Shown: in pieces, positions 51,748-59,680 of the stretch
Layout: the number at the start of each line of letters is the position of its first letter
Numbering within the stretch: position 1 is the stretch's first letter
Source: JBNAGF01 sp049801055
GTDB taxonomy: Bacteria; Pseudomonadota; Alphaproteobacteria; Rhodobacterales; Rhodobacteraceae
Reading direction: 5' to 3'
Assembly: GCF_049801055.1 (NCBI RefSeq)
Contig: NZ_JBNAGF010000003.1
Coordinates: 248,001 to 312,000 of the forward strand
DNA: 64,000 bases
Notes under the pieces: model-generated
The model's database searches: none
Seen by the model: the letters and a program-made list of their open reading frames with translations, nothing else
What the model was told of the DNA's origin: nothing
Program-made: the position numbers and the translations under genes

Positions 51748-52611
51748 CTATCGAGCGTTGCTGACCGGGAAGATAACGTTTGTCTGCCCGGTTCCGGACG
51801 AGGGAAAGTACTCGGTGACTATTTCGCAGGGGGCATCGTAGTCATCCCAACCCAATGCGCCATAAAGCATGGCGGTATCGTGCATGGATCCCTCTCCGCA
51901 ACAGTGGTCGGCATATTCCGACAGCATCTTCAGAAAGGTTGCATGTTCGCCTTTTTGCCAAAGCTCCAGAACGCGCAGATCCATTTGCCGGTTGAATTCG
52001 GAGCTGATGGTGAACGTCCCGTTGTTGGCGGCATAGTCCTTGTTTGCCCAGATCTTGTGGGACATGGAACCGGATGCGATCAACAGCACCCTGCTGTCCG
52101 AAGCCTCCACGGCTTCGCGGATGGCTTCGCCGACAACGCGGCTTTCCTTATGATCGTGGACGGTGCACCATGCGGCGATCGATACGACCTTGAAATCCCC
52201 TTCGCGGCTCATGAAACGCATGGGCACCAGCGTCCCGTACTCCAACTCCAGTGAATCCAGCTTGTGCGACAGCGTGTGGACGCCTTTGCTGGACGCACAT
52301 TCGGCGATGGCGTCGCCAAGTTCAGAGTTGCCTGCGTATTCATAAGGCAGGTTCTGGATGAATTGCGGAAACTCGTTCGAAGTGAACAGACCCTTGAATC
52401 GGTGATTGGCGTTGATGTGGAACCCGGCATTGATCATCCAATGCGTATCACAGATCACGATGGTGTCGGCGCGTAGTCCTTTTGCCCGGCGCGCGATTTC
52501 GCGATGTCCGTCTATGGCAGGTTTTCGGGTGCCTTCCAGTCGGCCGGGCTGTTCCGACATCAGCATGGTCGGAACATGGGTGCATTTAGCGGCGAGAACG
52601 ATTTCTCCCAT
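51748..52611 (-). CDS. hpaD: 3,4-dihydroxyphenylacetate 2,3-dioxygenase, LigB (type III extradiol) family
   Basis: 287 residues from ATG 52611, GGAGGA six bases before. Matches E. coli HpaD along its length: AAKCTHVPTMLMSEQPG, DTIVICDTHWMINAGFHIN, LEYGTLVPMRFMSREGDFKV, YADHCCGEGSMHDTAML and a C-terminal SSGTGQTNVIFPV. Fe ligands are among the His of CTHVP and the Glu region further on. It opens homoprotocatechuate to 5-carboxymethyl-2-hydroxymuconate semialdehyde. It shares no fold with the VOC enzyme at 49909-50889. Confidence 0.93.
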   Translation of the reverse strand: MGEIVLAAKCTHVPTMLMSEQPGRLEGTRKPAIDGHREIARRAKGLRADTIVICDTHWMINAGFHINANHRFKGLFTSNEFPQFIQNLPYEYAGNSELGDAIAECASSKGVHTLSHKLDSLELEYGTLVPMRFMSREGDFKVVSIAAWCTVHDHKESRVVGEAIREAVEASDSRVLLIASGSMSHKIWANKDYAANNGTFTISSEFNRQMDLRVLELWQKGEHATFLKMLSEYADHCCGEGSMHDTAMLYGALGWDDYDAPCEIVTEYFPSSGTGQTNVIFPVSNAR

Positions 52612-52689
52612 TTTGTCCTCCGGTCTGTTTGCGGGTCGGGCTGAACCACAGCGTTCCACAGAAGTTCGCGTTGGCGTATCTCTGTGTCT

Positions 52690-54201
52690 TCACGCGCCAA
52701 GGCGCGGGATCTTGTGCTGTCCCAGAGCGAAGCCGATGTGTTTTTGCTCCATGAAAAACTCGAAGGACCAGTCGCCGCCATCACGCCCGATGCCCGAGGC
52801 CTTCACGCCGCCAAAGGGGGTGGGCAGGTGACGGACATTCTCGCTGTTGACCCAGATCATCCCGGCCTCGAGCTTGTCGGTAAATCGCATGGCTCGTGTT
52901 AGATCATTGGTCCAAACATAGGCAGTCAGGCCATATTGGGTGTCATTCGCAAGGCGCAAGGCTTCGTCCTCATCCCGAAATCGGATGGATGTCAGGACCG
53001 GCCCAAAGATCTCCTCCTGAGCAATCGTCATGTCGTTGGTCGCCCCGGTAAAAAGGGTGGGCCGGACGAACCAGCCGGTATCTCCGACGCGCGATCCGCC
53101 TGCGGCGATGGTTGCGCCATTCTGCCGGGCGATATCGAAATACGAAGTAACTTTGTCGAAATGCACCTTATGGATCAGAGGTCCGATCTCGGTGGCCGGA
53201 TCCAGAGGGTGGCCAACATTGATCCTGTTCACGCGTTCAATCAACTTGGTCTCGAACTCGTCGGCGACTGTCTCATGCAATAGCAGTCGCGACGAAGAGG
53301 TGCACCGCTCGCCGTTGAGCGAATAGATCATGAAGATTGCCGCATCCAGCGCCCGGTCCAGATCGGCGTCGTTGAACACGACGACCGGGTTCTTGCCGCC
53401 AAGCTCGAAATGCACCCGCTTGAGCGTATCCGCTCCCTGCTTCATGATCATTGATCCGGTCTTGCTTTCGCCGACAAAGGCAATGGCCTTGATGTCGGGA
53501 TGTTCGGTCAATCTCTTGCCGGCTTCCTCGCCAAATCCGTTGACAAGATTCCAAACTCCCGGTGGCAGGCCGGCTTCGTGGGCTATCTCGGCCAGTATCC
53601 GAGCGGTCAGCGGCGAAAATTCGGCCGGTTTGTGAACCACGGTGCAGCCAGCTGCCAAGGCCGGGGCGATTTTCCACGTGGAGAGCATGAAGGGCGTATT
53701 CCAAGGTGTGATGACCCCGACAGGACCGATCGGCACACGCGTCGTCACGTTCATCAATGTTGGCGACTGCAGCTGTTGTCCGTCCCGCGCTGACGTCGAC
53801 ATATCTGCAAAGAAGCGGAAATTTTCGGCTCCGCGCAGGGCAGCCTTGGACATGAAGCGCAGCGCCTGACCGGTATCCCAGCACTCACACAGTGCGATTT
53901 CCTCGGCGCGTTCAACGATCAGGTCGGCGATCTTGTGCAGGATCTTTTTGCGTTCGGGGGCCGGCATATCCCGCCAGGCTGGAAATGCCTTGCGTGCCGC
54001 TTCGGCCGCGGCGTCGATGTCTTCGCTTCCGCCACGAGCGACGCGACAGATCAGGCTTTCATCCACGGGCGAAGTGGTTTCAAACTCGGCTCCCGACATC
54101 GCCGGACCAGATTTTCCACCGATGAGGTTGAGAACTCCGTTTTGCTGAAACCGCTGAAGGTAAGAATTCAGCTTTTCGACATTGCTGGTAAGTTCGCTCA
54201 T
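52690..54201 (-). CDS. hpaE: 5-carboxymethyl-2-hydroxymuconate semialdehyde dehydrogenase
   Basis: 503 residues, aldehyde dehydrogenase fold. Oxidises the ring-cleavage product with NAD+. Motifs: ITPWNTPFMLSTWKIAPALA, FVGESKTGSMIMKQGA (NAD loop), catalytic Glu in VHFELGGKNPVVVF, catalytic Cys in SLNGERCTSSSRLLLHE, and EEIFGPVLTSIRF. The ATG start overlaps the hpaF stop by one base (TGATG). Confidence 0.95.
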   Translation of the reverse strand: MSELTSNVEKLNSYLQRFQQNGVLNLIGGKSGPAMSGAEFETTSPVDESLICRVARGGSEDIDAAAEAARKAFPAWRDMPAPERKKILHKIADLIVERAEEIALCECWDTGQALRFMSKAALRGAENFRFFADMSTSARDGQQLQSPTLMNVTTRVPIGPVGVITPWNTPFMLSTWKIAPALAAGCTVVHKPAEFSPLTARILAEIAHEAGLPPGVWNLVNGFGEEAGKRLTEHPDIKAIAFVGESKTGSMIMKQGADTLKRVHFELGGKNPVVVFNDADLDRALDAAIFMIYSLNGERCTSSSRLLLHETVADEFETKLIERVNRINVGHPLDPATEIGPLIHKVHFDKVTSYFDIARQNGATIAAGGSRVGDTGWFVRPTLFTGATNDMTIAQEEIFGPVLTSIRFRDEDEALRLANDTQYGLTAYVWTNDLTRAMRFTDKLEAGMIWVNSENVRHLPTPFGGVKASGIGRDGGDWSFEFFMEQKHIGFALGQHKIPRLGA

Positions 54202-54593
54202 CAGGATTCCTCCCGTTTCAGGTGGTCGCGAATAGTGCCGGTTTTCGGAGAAAGCTCCGGATCGATGTCCCGCATCTCGAAGGACAAGGCGAGAGAATGC
54301 GCTTTCATCGCCGGCTCCAGAAATAACTCGGCCGCGGAAAAGATCTGTTTCGTTGCTCTCTTCCGGGTTTCTAGATCGCGTCCAGAGCGCAAGCGGACCG
54401 AGATATCGATGTATCCGTGATCTTTGTTACCGTCAGCTATCGAGACATGGCTGGCACGAAAGGCCCTTACGCGAACGCCGGCCAGAGGAAAAACCCCCGT
54501 GTCGATCATGGCAATCCGGAGGTGTTCGCAAAATGTGGAAAGGTCGATCCATTCCTCGACATTTGCAGAATAATCCAGACTCAGGTGGGGCAC
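54201..54593 (-). CDS. hpaF: 5-carboxymethyl-2-hydroxymuconate isomerase
   Basis: 130 residues from a GTG start with a GGAG site. Moves the double bond in 5-carboxymethyl-2-hydroxymuconate. Tautomerase fold with the catalytic N-terminal proline after Met (PHLSLDYSANVEE). Family segments: VFPLAGVRVRAFRASHVSIA and GYIDISVRLRSGRDLETRK. First gene of the catabolic operon; the operator and promoter lie immediately upstream. Confidence 0.92.
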   Translation of the reverse strand: MPHLSLDYSANVEEWIDLSTFCEHLRIAMIDTGVFPLAGVRVRAFRASHVSIADGNKDHGYIDISVRLRSGRDLETRKRATKQIFSAAELFLEPAMKAHSLALSFEMRDIDPELSPKTGTIRDHLKREES

Positions 54594-54611
54594 GACTCGT
54601 CTCCAAATTTA

Positions 54612-54645
54612 GTTAACATGTTATTTATTTTCCAGCATTTGTCAA
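54612..54645 (-). promoter_or_regulatory. hpaF promoter with HpaR-type operator
   Basis: On the minus strand a consensus -35 TTGACA (54640-54645) is spaced 16 bases from a TAACAT -10. The -10 overlaps the palindrome TAACATGTTA (54614-54623, inside GTTAACATGTTAT). A MarR protein bound there would block RNA polymerase. The divergent hpaR is 75 bases away, so it may be controlled from the same site. Confidence 0.75.
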
Positions 54646-54698
54646 TCCCGCGTTCGAGTCGCATTGCGCTTGGGCGCAGGCCTTTGCAATATCATTGC

Positions 54699-55142
54699 AT
54701 GACAGAGCTCAGACCAACGACGAACCGTTCACTTCCAATTGCACTTTTGCGCGCGCGCGAGCGGGTCATGGGGCCAATTCGGGAGATGCTGAGCGATGTG
54801 GACATAACGGAACAGCAATGGCGCGTTCTGCGGGTTCTGGACGAAAACGGGCCGATGGATCCGACCAGAATTGCGGATCAGGCGTGCCTCTTGCTGCCGA
54901 GCCTCACGCGTATCCTGCAAAAGCTGGAAGAGAAATCTCTGATCCAGCGTCGGAAAGATCGCGATGACAAGCGCAGGCAAGTCGTGCAGATCACTGCCAG
55001 CGGAAACAAGGTGATCAAGGACAATCTGTCGACCAGCATCGCGCTTGTAGAGCAGCTACAGGAAAAGCTCGGTCAGGATCGATACGAATTGCTGCTCGAC
55101 CTTCTGAATGAGTTGGATCAAGTCGATCCGACAGGCAACTGA
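54699..55142 (+). CDS. hpaR: MarR-family regulator of homoprotocatechuate catabolism
   Basis: 147 residues from ATG 54699; the frame is open further upstream but that region holds the hpaF promoter. The winged helix is at about 40-110: EQQWRVLRVLDENGPMDPTR, ACLLLPSLTRILQKLEEKSL and the wing RRKDRDDKRRQVVQITASG. The N terminus SLPIALLRARERVMGPIREM is typical of HpaR. Divergent from the hpa operon with a shared intergenic operator. The ribosome site is weak. In E. coli, HpaR represses until the aromatic inducer is present. Confidence 0.93.
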   Translation: MTELRPTTNRSLPIALLRARERVMGPIREMLSDVDITEQQWRVLRVLDENGPMDPTRIADQACLLLPSLTRILQKLEEKSLIQRRKDRDDKRRQVVQITASGNKVIKDNLSTSIALVEQLQEKLGQDRYELLLDLLNELDQVDPTGN

Positions 55143-55182
55143 ATCCGTTACCGGCCAGGAAACGGCCCCTCCGGCACCGATT

Positions 55183-56031
55183 TCAGAAATCGAGGCCCAG
55201 ATCGATGGTCCGGTAAGAGTGTGTCAGGGCCCCGGATGAGATGTAGTCGACCCCGGTTGCAGCAATCATTCCAACCGTTTCGAGGGTGACGTTGCCCGAG
55301 GCCTCAGTCACCATCTGCCCGTCGACCATTGATACCGCCTCCCGCAACATCTCCGGGTCCATATTGTCCAGCAGAACAACGTCGGCACCCCCAACTTCGA
55401 GCACTTCGGACAGCTGATCCAGTCGGTCGACTTCGATTTCCACCTTCATCATATGCGACACTTGGGCCTTGGTGGCCTGGAGGACAGCGCGGACGCCACC
55501 GGCCGCAGCAATGTGATTGTCTTTGATCAGGATCGCATCTGACAGGGAGTACCGGTGATTGAACCCGCCTCCATGCAAAACGGCTTGTTTTTCGACAATG
55601 CGCAGACCTGGTGTCGTCTTTCGCGTGCAGGTTATGCGCGCCTTGGTGCCCTTGGTTTTGTCCACAAATGCAGCGGTTTGCGTCGCAATTCCAGTCAACC
55701 GGCCGGCGAGGTTCAGAGCGACCCGCTCGCCAGTTAGTATTGAGGCAGCGTCGCCCCGGATCTCCATCAGAGTTTCCCCTTTCCGGCAGCGGTCACCGTC
55801 GGCGGAATGCCGGGTGATCACAAGCGAGGGATCGACCAGCCGAAAGGACAGTTCGGCCACCTGCATGCCGGAAACCACCGCATCTTCGCGGGCGTTCAGG
55901 CGAGCCTGATACCTGGTCCCGGCGGGGATCACGGTCCGTGTGGTGATGTCGCCGTAGCTGCCGATATCCTCCATCAGCGCATTTCGAACCAGTGGCTCCA
56001 GAATCAAGTCGGGAAGTGAGGATCGGGTCAT
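55183..56031 (-). CDS. nadC: Nicotinate-nucleotide diphosphorylase (carboxylating)
   Basis: Makes nicotinate mononucleotide from quinolinate and PRPP. 282 residues. Motifs: ALMEDIGSYGDITTRTVIP, ERVALNLAGRLTGIATQT, TRKTTPGLRIVEKQAVLHGG, HRYSLSDAILIKDNHIAAAG, DVVLLDNMDPEMLREAV and ASGNVTLETVGMIAATGVD. Same strand as nadA but 309 bases away with no nadB between. Confidence 0.96.
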   Translation of the reverse strand: MTRSSLPDLILEPLVRNALMEDIGSYGDITTRTVIPAGTRYQARLNAREDAVVSGMQVAELSFRLVDPSLVITRHSADGDRCRKGETLMEIRGDAASILTGERVALNLAGRLTGIATQTAAFVDKTKGTKARITCTRKTTPGLRIVEKQAVLHGGGFNHRYSLSDAILIKDNHIAAAGGVRAVLQATKAQVSHMMKVEIEVDRLDQLSEVLEVGGADVVLLDNMDPEMLREAVSMVDGQMVTEASGNVTLETVGMIAATGVDYISSGALTHSYRTIDLGLDF

Positions 56032-56340
56032 GCCTGTTCCTTTACGATGGTGTTGGCGGCGTTCATTGCGGACCTAGAAGTTTCTAATCGAAACGAAATT
56101 GAATATGCCGACCAGCCCCGACGTGTTCGATTTCGTCAAAAGGGTCCCCGGCGTTTCCGGTAAGGGTCGAAGTTGGAATGACACTGGCCTCTGACAATTC
56201 AGAAAAGCCCTCCGACGCCCATGCATCCGGGGCGACCGTCGCACATGGGCGCGCTGCCCTTTTCGGCTGGGTTTGTGCGCTGGCAAGCCGCGCCCCGAGC
56301 TTTGCCCCACCTAGGGAGGCATGCGCCTGCACGCGTGAGA
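56032..56340. other. 309-bp spacer between nadC and nadA, no recognisable gene
   Basis: nadB (L-aspartate oxidase) normally lies here in related genomes, but no FAD-binding or C-terminal NadB sequence was found in any frame. An 82-codon minus-strand frame from a GTG at 56332 exists without a ribosome site and is probably chance. The nadC promoter or a leftover of a deleted gene may be here. Confidence 0.6.
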
Positions 56341-57393
56341 TCAGAGCCCCAGCTTGCGCGAAAGATCAAGCATACGCTGCACTGCCAGGCGGGCTTTTTC
56401 TGCGACTGCCGGATCGACTTCGACTTGGCCGGTCATGGTGTCGAGCGAATAAAGAACCTTCTCCAGTGTGATCTTTTTCATGTAGGGGCACATGTTGCAG
56501 GGTCCTACAAATTCCACTTCGGGAAGCTCGTCTGCGATGTTCGAAGCCATCGAACACTCTGTTATCAGTAGCGCTTTTTCAGGTTTTTCCTTGGTGACGT
56601 AGTTCAGGATGCCGCTGGTCGAGCCGGAGAAGTCTGCCTCGGCAACGACGTCTGGCGGGCATTCCGGATGGGCGATCAACCGTGTTCCGGGATTCCATTC
56701 CCGGAAGTCACGCAAATCCTGTGCTGTGTATTGTTCGTGCACGATGCACGACCCTTCCCACCAGACGATGTTCTTCTCCGGAACATTCCGGGCGACGTTT
56801 TGCGCCAGATACTGGTCCGGTGTCATAATGATGGTTTCTGCGTCCAGCGCCGAAATGATCTGTTCCGCATTCGAGGAGGTACAGCAGATGTCCGACGCTG
56901 CCTTAACCTCGGCTGTTGTGTTGACATAGGACACGACCGGGGCGCCTGGGTACCGGCGGCGCATCTCTTCGATCCCTTCTGCCGTGATCGACTCGGCCAA
57001 TGAGCATCCGGCTTCCATGTCCGGCATCAAGACGATCTTCTCCGGGCTGAGAACTTTTGAGGTCTCGGCCATGAAGTGCACGCCGCATTGAACGATGATA
57101 TCTGCTTCGACCTCGGTTGCCTTCATGGCAAGCTGCAAGCTGTCGCCGACGAAATCAGAGATCCCGTGATAAATTTCGGGTGTCATGTAGTTGTGACCAA
57201 GAACGACGGCATTTCGTTCGGTCTTGAGCTGGTTGATCGCCTTCACATAGGGGGCATAGATTGCCCAGTCGGCCGGCGTCACGACGCGGGACATCTTTTG
57301 GTAGATGTCGCTCATCTCTTCGGCAAGTTCGGGGGAGGGGCTCAGGTCGTATTTCTCTGCCAGCGAGGTGCGCAGAGCGGGAAGATCGAACAC
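56341..57393 (-). CDS. nadA: Quinolinate synthase
   Basis: Condenses iminoaspartate with dihydroxyacetone phosphate to quinolinate; a [4Fe-4S] enzyme. 350 residues from a GTG at 57393 (VFDLPALRTSLAEKYDL), chosen on length; the frame runs to 57639 without a better start. Cluster cysteines: IIVQCGVHFMAE, DICCTSSNAEQII and VGPCNMCPYMKKITL. Substrate motifs: VVLGHNYMTPEIYHG, DFVGDSLQLA, and HPECPPDVVAEADFSGSTSG. Its iminoaspartate supplier (NadB or an aspartate dehydrogenase) is not in this window. Confidence 0.95.
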   Translation of the reverse strand: MFDLPALRTSLAEKYDLSPSPELAEEMSDIYQKMSRVVTPADWAIYAPYVKAINQLKTERNAVVLGHNYMTPEIYHGISDFVGDSLQLAMKATEVEADIIVQCGVHFMAETSKVLSPEKIVLMPDMEAGCSLAESITAEGIEEMRRRYPGAPVVSYVNTTAEVKAASDICCTSSNAEQIISALDAETIIMTPDQYLAQNVARNVPEKNIVWWEGSCIVHEQYTAQDLRDFREWNPGTRLIAHPECPPDVVAEADFSGSTSGILNYVTKEKPEKALLITECSMASNIADELPEVEFVGPCNMCPYMKKITLEKVLYSLDTMTGQVEVDPAVAEKARLAVQRMLDLSRKLGL

Positions 57394-57932
57394 GGGTCTG
57401 AAAATCTCTGACTGTTGAAGTTGCGTTGAGATAGGAGATTCGCGGCAAAAAGACCACAGTATGCAGAGGGAAATTGTCCTTTCTTGCCGAAATCGGGTCG
57501 AAAATTGATGTCTGGGGTGAAGGGGAGCCGGGAAATGTGTTCTCCCCGCCGTCCGGGGGATTTGGCCGGCAGGGAGAATCACAGGAAACAAACTGTTTCC
57601 TATAGCTAAACAGTTTGGTCCATCACAAGAATTTGGCAATAGTAAAGAGCAGGGCGTGCAGGTGTGACGCTGGTGATCTGCGGGCGGGTTTCCCGGGGTC
57701 AGGAGTCACGTTTCAGTTTTGAAACATCTTGGTGATCTCCACCGGTTGTATCGGCCAAATCTGGCCGCCGCGTAAAGGTGCCTGTAAGGCCCTGTAAAGT
57801 GGGGTCGATCTACATGCGGTTGTGCTTGCACAGCGCGTGTGACCATTTCGTTTCGGCAACAGCCGGGCAGGAAATCGCGCAGGGTCAGATAAACGGATTA
57901 TCCACGCCGGGAAATCCGTTATTTAGCTGCTC
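57394..57932. promoter_or_regulatory. 539-bp divergent region with overlapping palindromes
   Basis: Perfect inverted repeats: AGGAAACA-AAC-TGTTTCCT (57583-57601); AAACTGTTT-N9-AAACAGTTT (57590-57616), sharing bases with the first; GTTTCA-GTTT-TGAAAC (57710-57725); AACGGATT-N13-AATCCGTT (57892-57920). The first three lie upstream of nadA on its strand. The last lies 13 bases before the microprotein start. No gene is recognised inside. Confidence 0.55.
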
Positions 57933-58052
57933 ATGAGAGATTCAAACATACCCAACCAGAACCTGACCATTTTTGAAAAGGTGATGATTTCGATCGCGGT
58001 GGTCGTAGCAGGCTCGGGCCTTTATGCGGCGTTTTCCGTATTGCTGGGCTAG
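57933..58052 (+). CDS. 39-residue single-helix membrane microprotein
   Basis: ATG 57933 to TAG 58050-58052. A polar N terminus (MRDSNIPNQNLTIFEK) is followed by one hydrophobic helix (VMISIAVVVAGSGLYAAFSV). Composition and the helix with small residues (G, A, S) suit a small integral membrane protein. No good ribosome site is visible. No family recognised. It is isolated between nadA and the gntR gene. Confidence 0.5.
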   Translation: MRDSNIPNQNLTIFEKVMISIAVVVAGSGLYAAFSVLLG

Positions 58053-58226
58053 TCACTGCCCCGTGCCGTTTTGGCACTGCTGAACTGATTGATCGTTTCA
58101 GCCGTTCTTGAATTTGGACTTGTCAAAAAAACGTGTCTTCGGATGTGGAGCCCACAGCCGATCTCATTGGATTGCGCCTTTGGGCGCAGCGCCCTAGGCT
58201 GGCCAGCACGGACAGCGGGGACGGTA

Positions 58227-58877
58227 ATGGCGGGTCAGACAGGGCAGGTTCTTTCGGCAATTCTCAAAGAGATCGAACGAGGTGGCCTCAATCCCGGCGA
58301 CGTGCTGGAAGAGGCGCCGTTGATGGCGGCGCATGGCGTGTCCCGGACACCGGTTCGCGAAGCATTCATCCAGCTCGAAGCTGTCGGGCTGATCCGCCGT
58401 CTGCCGCGCAAGGGCGCGGTTCTGTTCAGGCCCACTTTGGAAGAATTCCTTGCCATTCTCGAAGTTCACGCAAAGCTCGAAGGACAGGCCGCAGGATTGG
58501 CAGCGCGCCGGATGACACCTGCGCAGACTGCAGATCTGGAAAAGATCGTATGCGCCTGCGAAGCCCACGCACAAGAAAAGGGTGATGGTGATCCCGATGG
58601 GTATTATCAACTGAATCTGCGGTTTCACGAAATGGTTGCGTTGGGATCGGGCAATCCGTTTCTGGTGGAAATGATCAAGACGAATGCGCGGAAACTGCTT
58701 GCGTACTATCGTGCTCGGTATCGCTATCCCGGTTCTATTGCCAGGTCCGCCAAGGAACATCGTGAACTGGCTGCGTTGATCGCTGATCACAATGCCTCGG
58801 AGGCCGAGGCTCGGATGATCCGGCATGTGCAGTTCGATCAGGTAACAGTTATGGATCTTCTTGCCGCCTTGGGGTGA
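58227..58877 (+). CDS. GntR-family regulator with FCD domain
   Basis: 216 residues from ATG 58227 (MAGQTGQVLSAILKEIERG); the frame is open upstream to 58089 but those codons do not look like the family. Winged helix at 1-75: GGLNPGDVLEEAPLMAAHGV, SRTPVREAFIQLEAVGLIRR. FCD ligand domain with metal-type histidines in NLRFHEMVALGSGNPFLVEM and SAKEHRELAALIADHN. Likely controls the adjoining P450/GS cluster, sensing a carboxylate ligand. Convergent with the amidotransferase gene, 14 bases apart. Confidence 0.92.
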   Translation: MAGQTGQVLSAILKEIERGGLNPGDVLEEAPLMAAHGVSRTPVREAFIQLEAVGLIRRLPRKGAVLFRPTLEEFLAILEVHAKLEGQAAGLAARRMTPAQTADLEKIVCACEAHAQEKGDGDPDGYYQLNLRFHEMVALGSGNPFLVEMIKTNARKLLAYYRARYRYPGSIARSAKEHRELAALIADHNASEAEARMIRHVQFDQVTVMDLLAALG

Positions 58878-58891
58878 TTTGCCGGCTGTGG

Positions 58892-59608
58892 TTAAGAGGC
58901 CTGCTCAAAGAAGCGGGCGATGCTCTCGGCAAAGGCGCGTTGATCGGAATGTTCAGTCAGGCTCGCCCGTGCGGTCTCATATGCATCCTGCCCCAGTTCT
59001 TCCTGCATCTCGTCGGTCAAAGCGGCAATGAAACCGGGCGTCATTTCCGGATGATGCTGGGTTGTATAAATGTAGCGGTCCACGACAAACCCTGAAATCG
59101 GGCAATCCGGCCCGCTGCTGAGAACAGTTGCCTCGGCGGGTGCGGAAACGACCTGCTCCTTGTGGCTGGCATACAGTTTCACTTCTTCCGGCAGATCCTT
59201 GGTCCAGTCTGGATACGCCTGCAGGCTATTGCGCGTCAGACCGTGCACCCAGCCGTTCGGGTTCGGACCAATTTTCCCGCCAAGGGCAAGCGCGATGGCT
59301 TGGTGACCGAAACAGGCGCCAAACATTGGGATCCGGGCGTCGCGGGCCGTCTTGATGAGGCCAACCAGATCGGAAATCCACGGTGCGTTGTCGCCGACCG
59401 AGGCGGGGCTGCCTGTGATAATCAAACCGTCAAACGAAAAGAGGTCTTCAGGAAACACGCCATCCTTCACAGGAAACACCTCAAGTGTCCAATCCGGGCG
59501 GACCATTTGGATGAGATCCGTAAATTTTACGCCATCCTTGGGGTGCCGATGCGCAAAGGAGCTTTCATCCGTATTGGTCATGAGAATGGCGAGGTGCTTG
59601 ATTTGCAT
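58892..59608 (-). CDS. Class I glutamine amidotransferase-like hydrolase
   Basis: 238 residues from ATG 59608 (MQIKHLAILMTNTDESSFAH). The frame extends far upstream, but that part is antisense to the P450 gene. Catalytic Cys99 in MFGACFGHQAIALALGG and His-Glu in YTTQHHPEMTPGF form a complete triad, so it should hydrolyse a gamma-glutamyl or glutamine amide. Proteins of this kind occur in aniline catabolism (AtdA2 type), where they cleave surplus gamma-glutamyl-amide, and as PuuD-like hydrolases. Divergent from the P450 gene across 72 bases. Confidence 0.9.
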   Translation of the reverse strand: MQIKHLAILMTNTDESSFAHRHPKDGVKFTDLIQMVRPDWTLEVFPVKDGVFPEDLFSFDGLIITGSPASVGDNAPWISDLVGLIKTARDARIPMFGACFGHQAIALALGGKIGPNPNGWVHGLTRNSLQAYPDWTKDLPEEVKLYASHKEQVVSAPAEATVLSSGPDCPISGFVVDRYIYTTQHHPEMTPGFIAALTDEMQEELGQDAYETARASLTEHSDQRAFAESIARFFEQAS

Positions 59609-59680
59609 CGAGAATATTTCATTTACATATTTAGTATCATCATTAATATACATATAAACGAAAGCGGAAAAAGTCAAAAC
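59609..59680. promoter_or_regulatory. AT-rich divergent promoter of amidotransferase and P450 genes
   Basis: 72 bases, strikingly AT-rich compared with flanks (CATTTACATATTTAGTATC and TTAATATACATATAAACG). It must hold both promoters and is the natural operator place for the nearby GntR regulator. No perfect palindrome longer than a few bases was seen. Confidence 0.55.

Noticed and set aside
56074..56332. 82-codon minus-strand frame between nadA and nadC, considered as a NadB remnant
   Set aside because: GTG start without ribosome site and no recognisable NadB motif; kept only as an uncharacterised spacer.
59162..59680. N-terminal extension of the P450 frame by 173 codons
   Set aside because: Runs antisense through the amidotransferase gene; P450 proteins of this class begin near the ATG at 59681.
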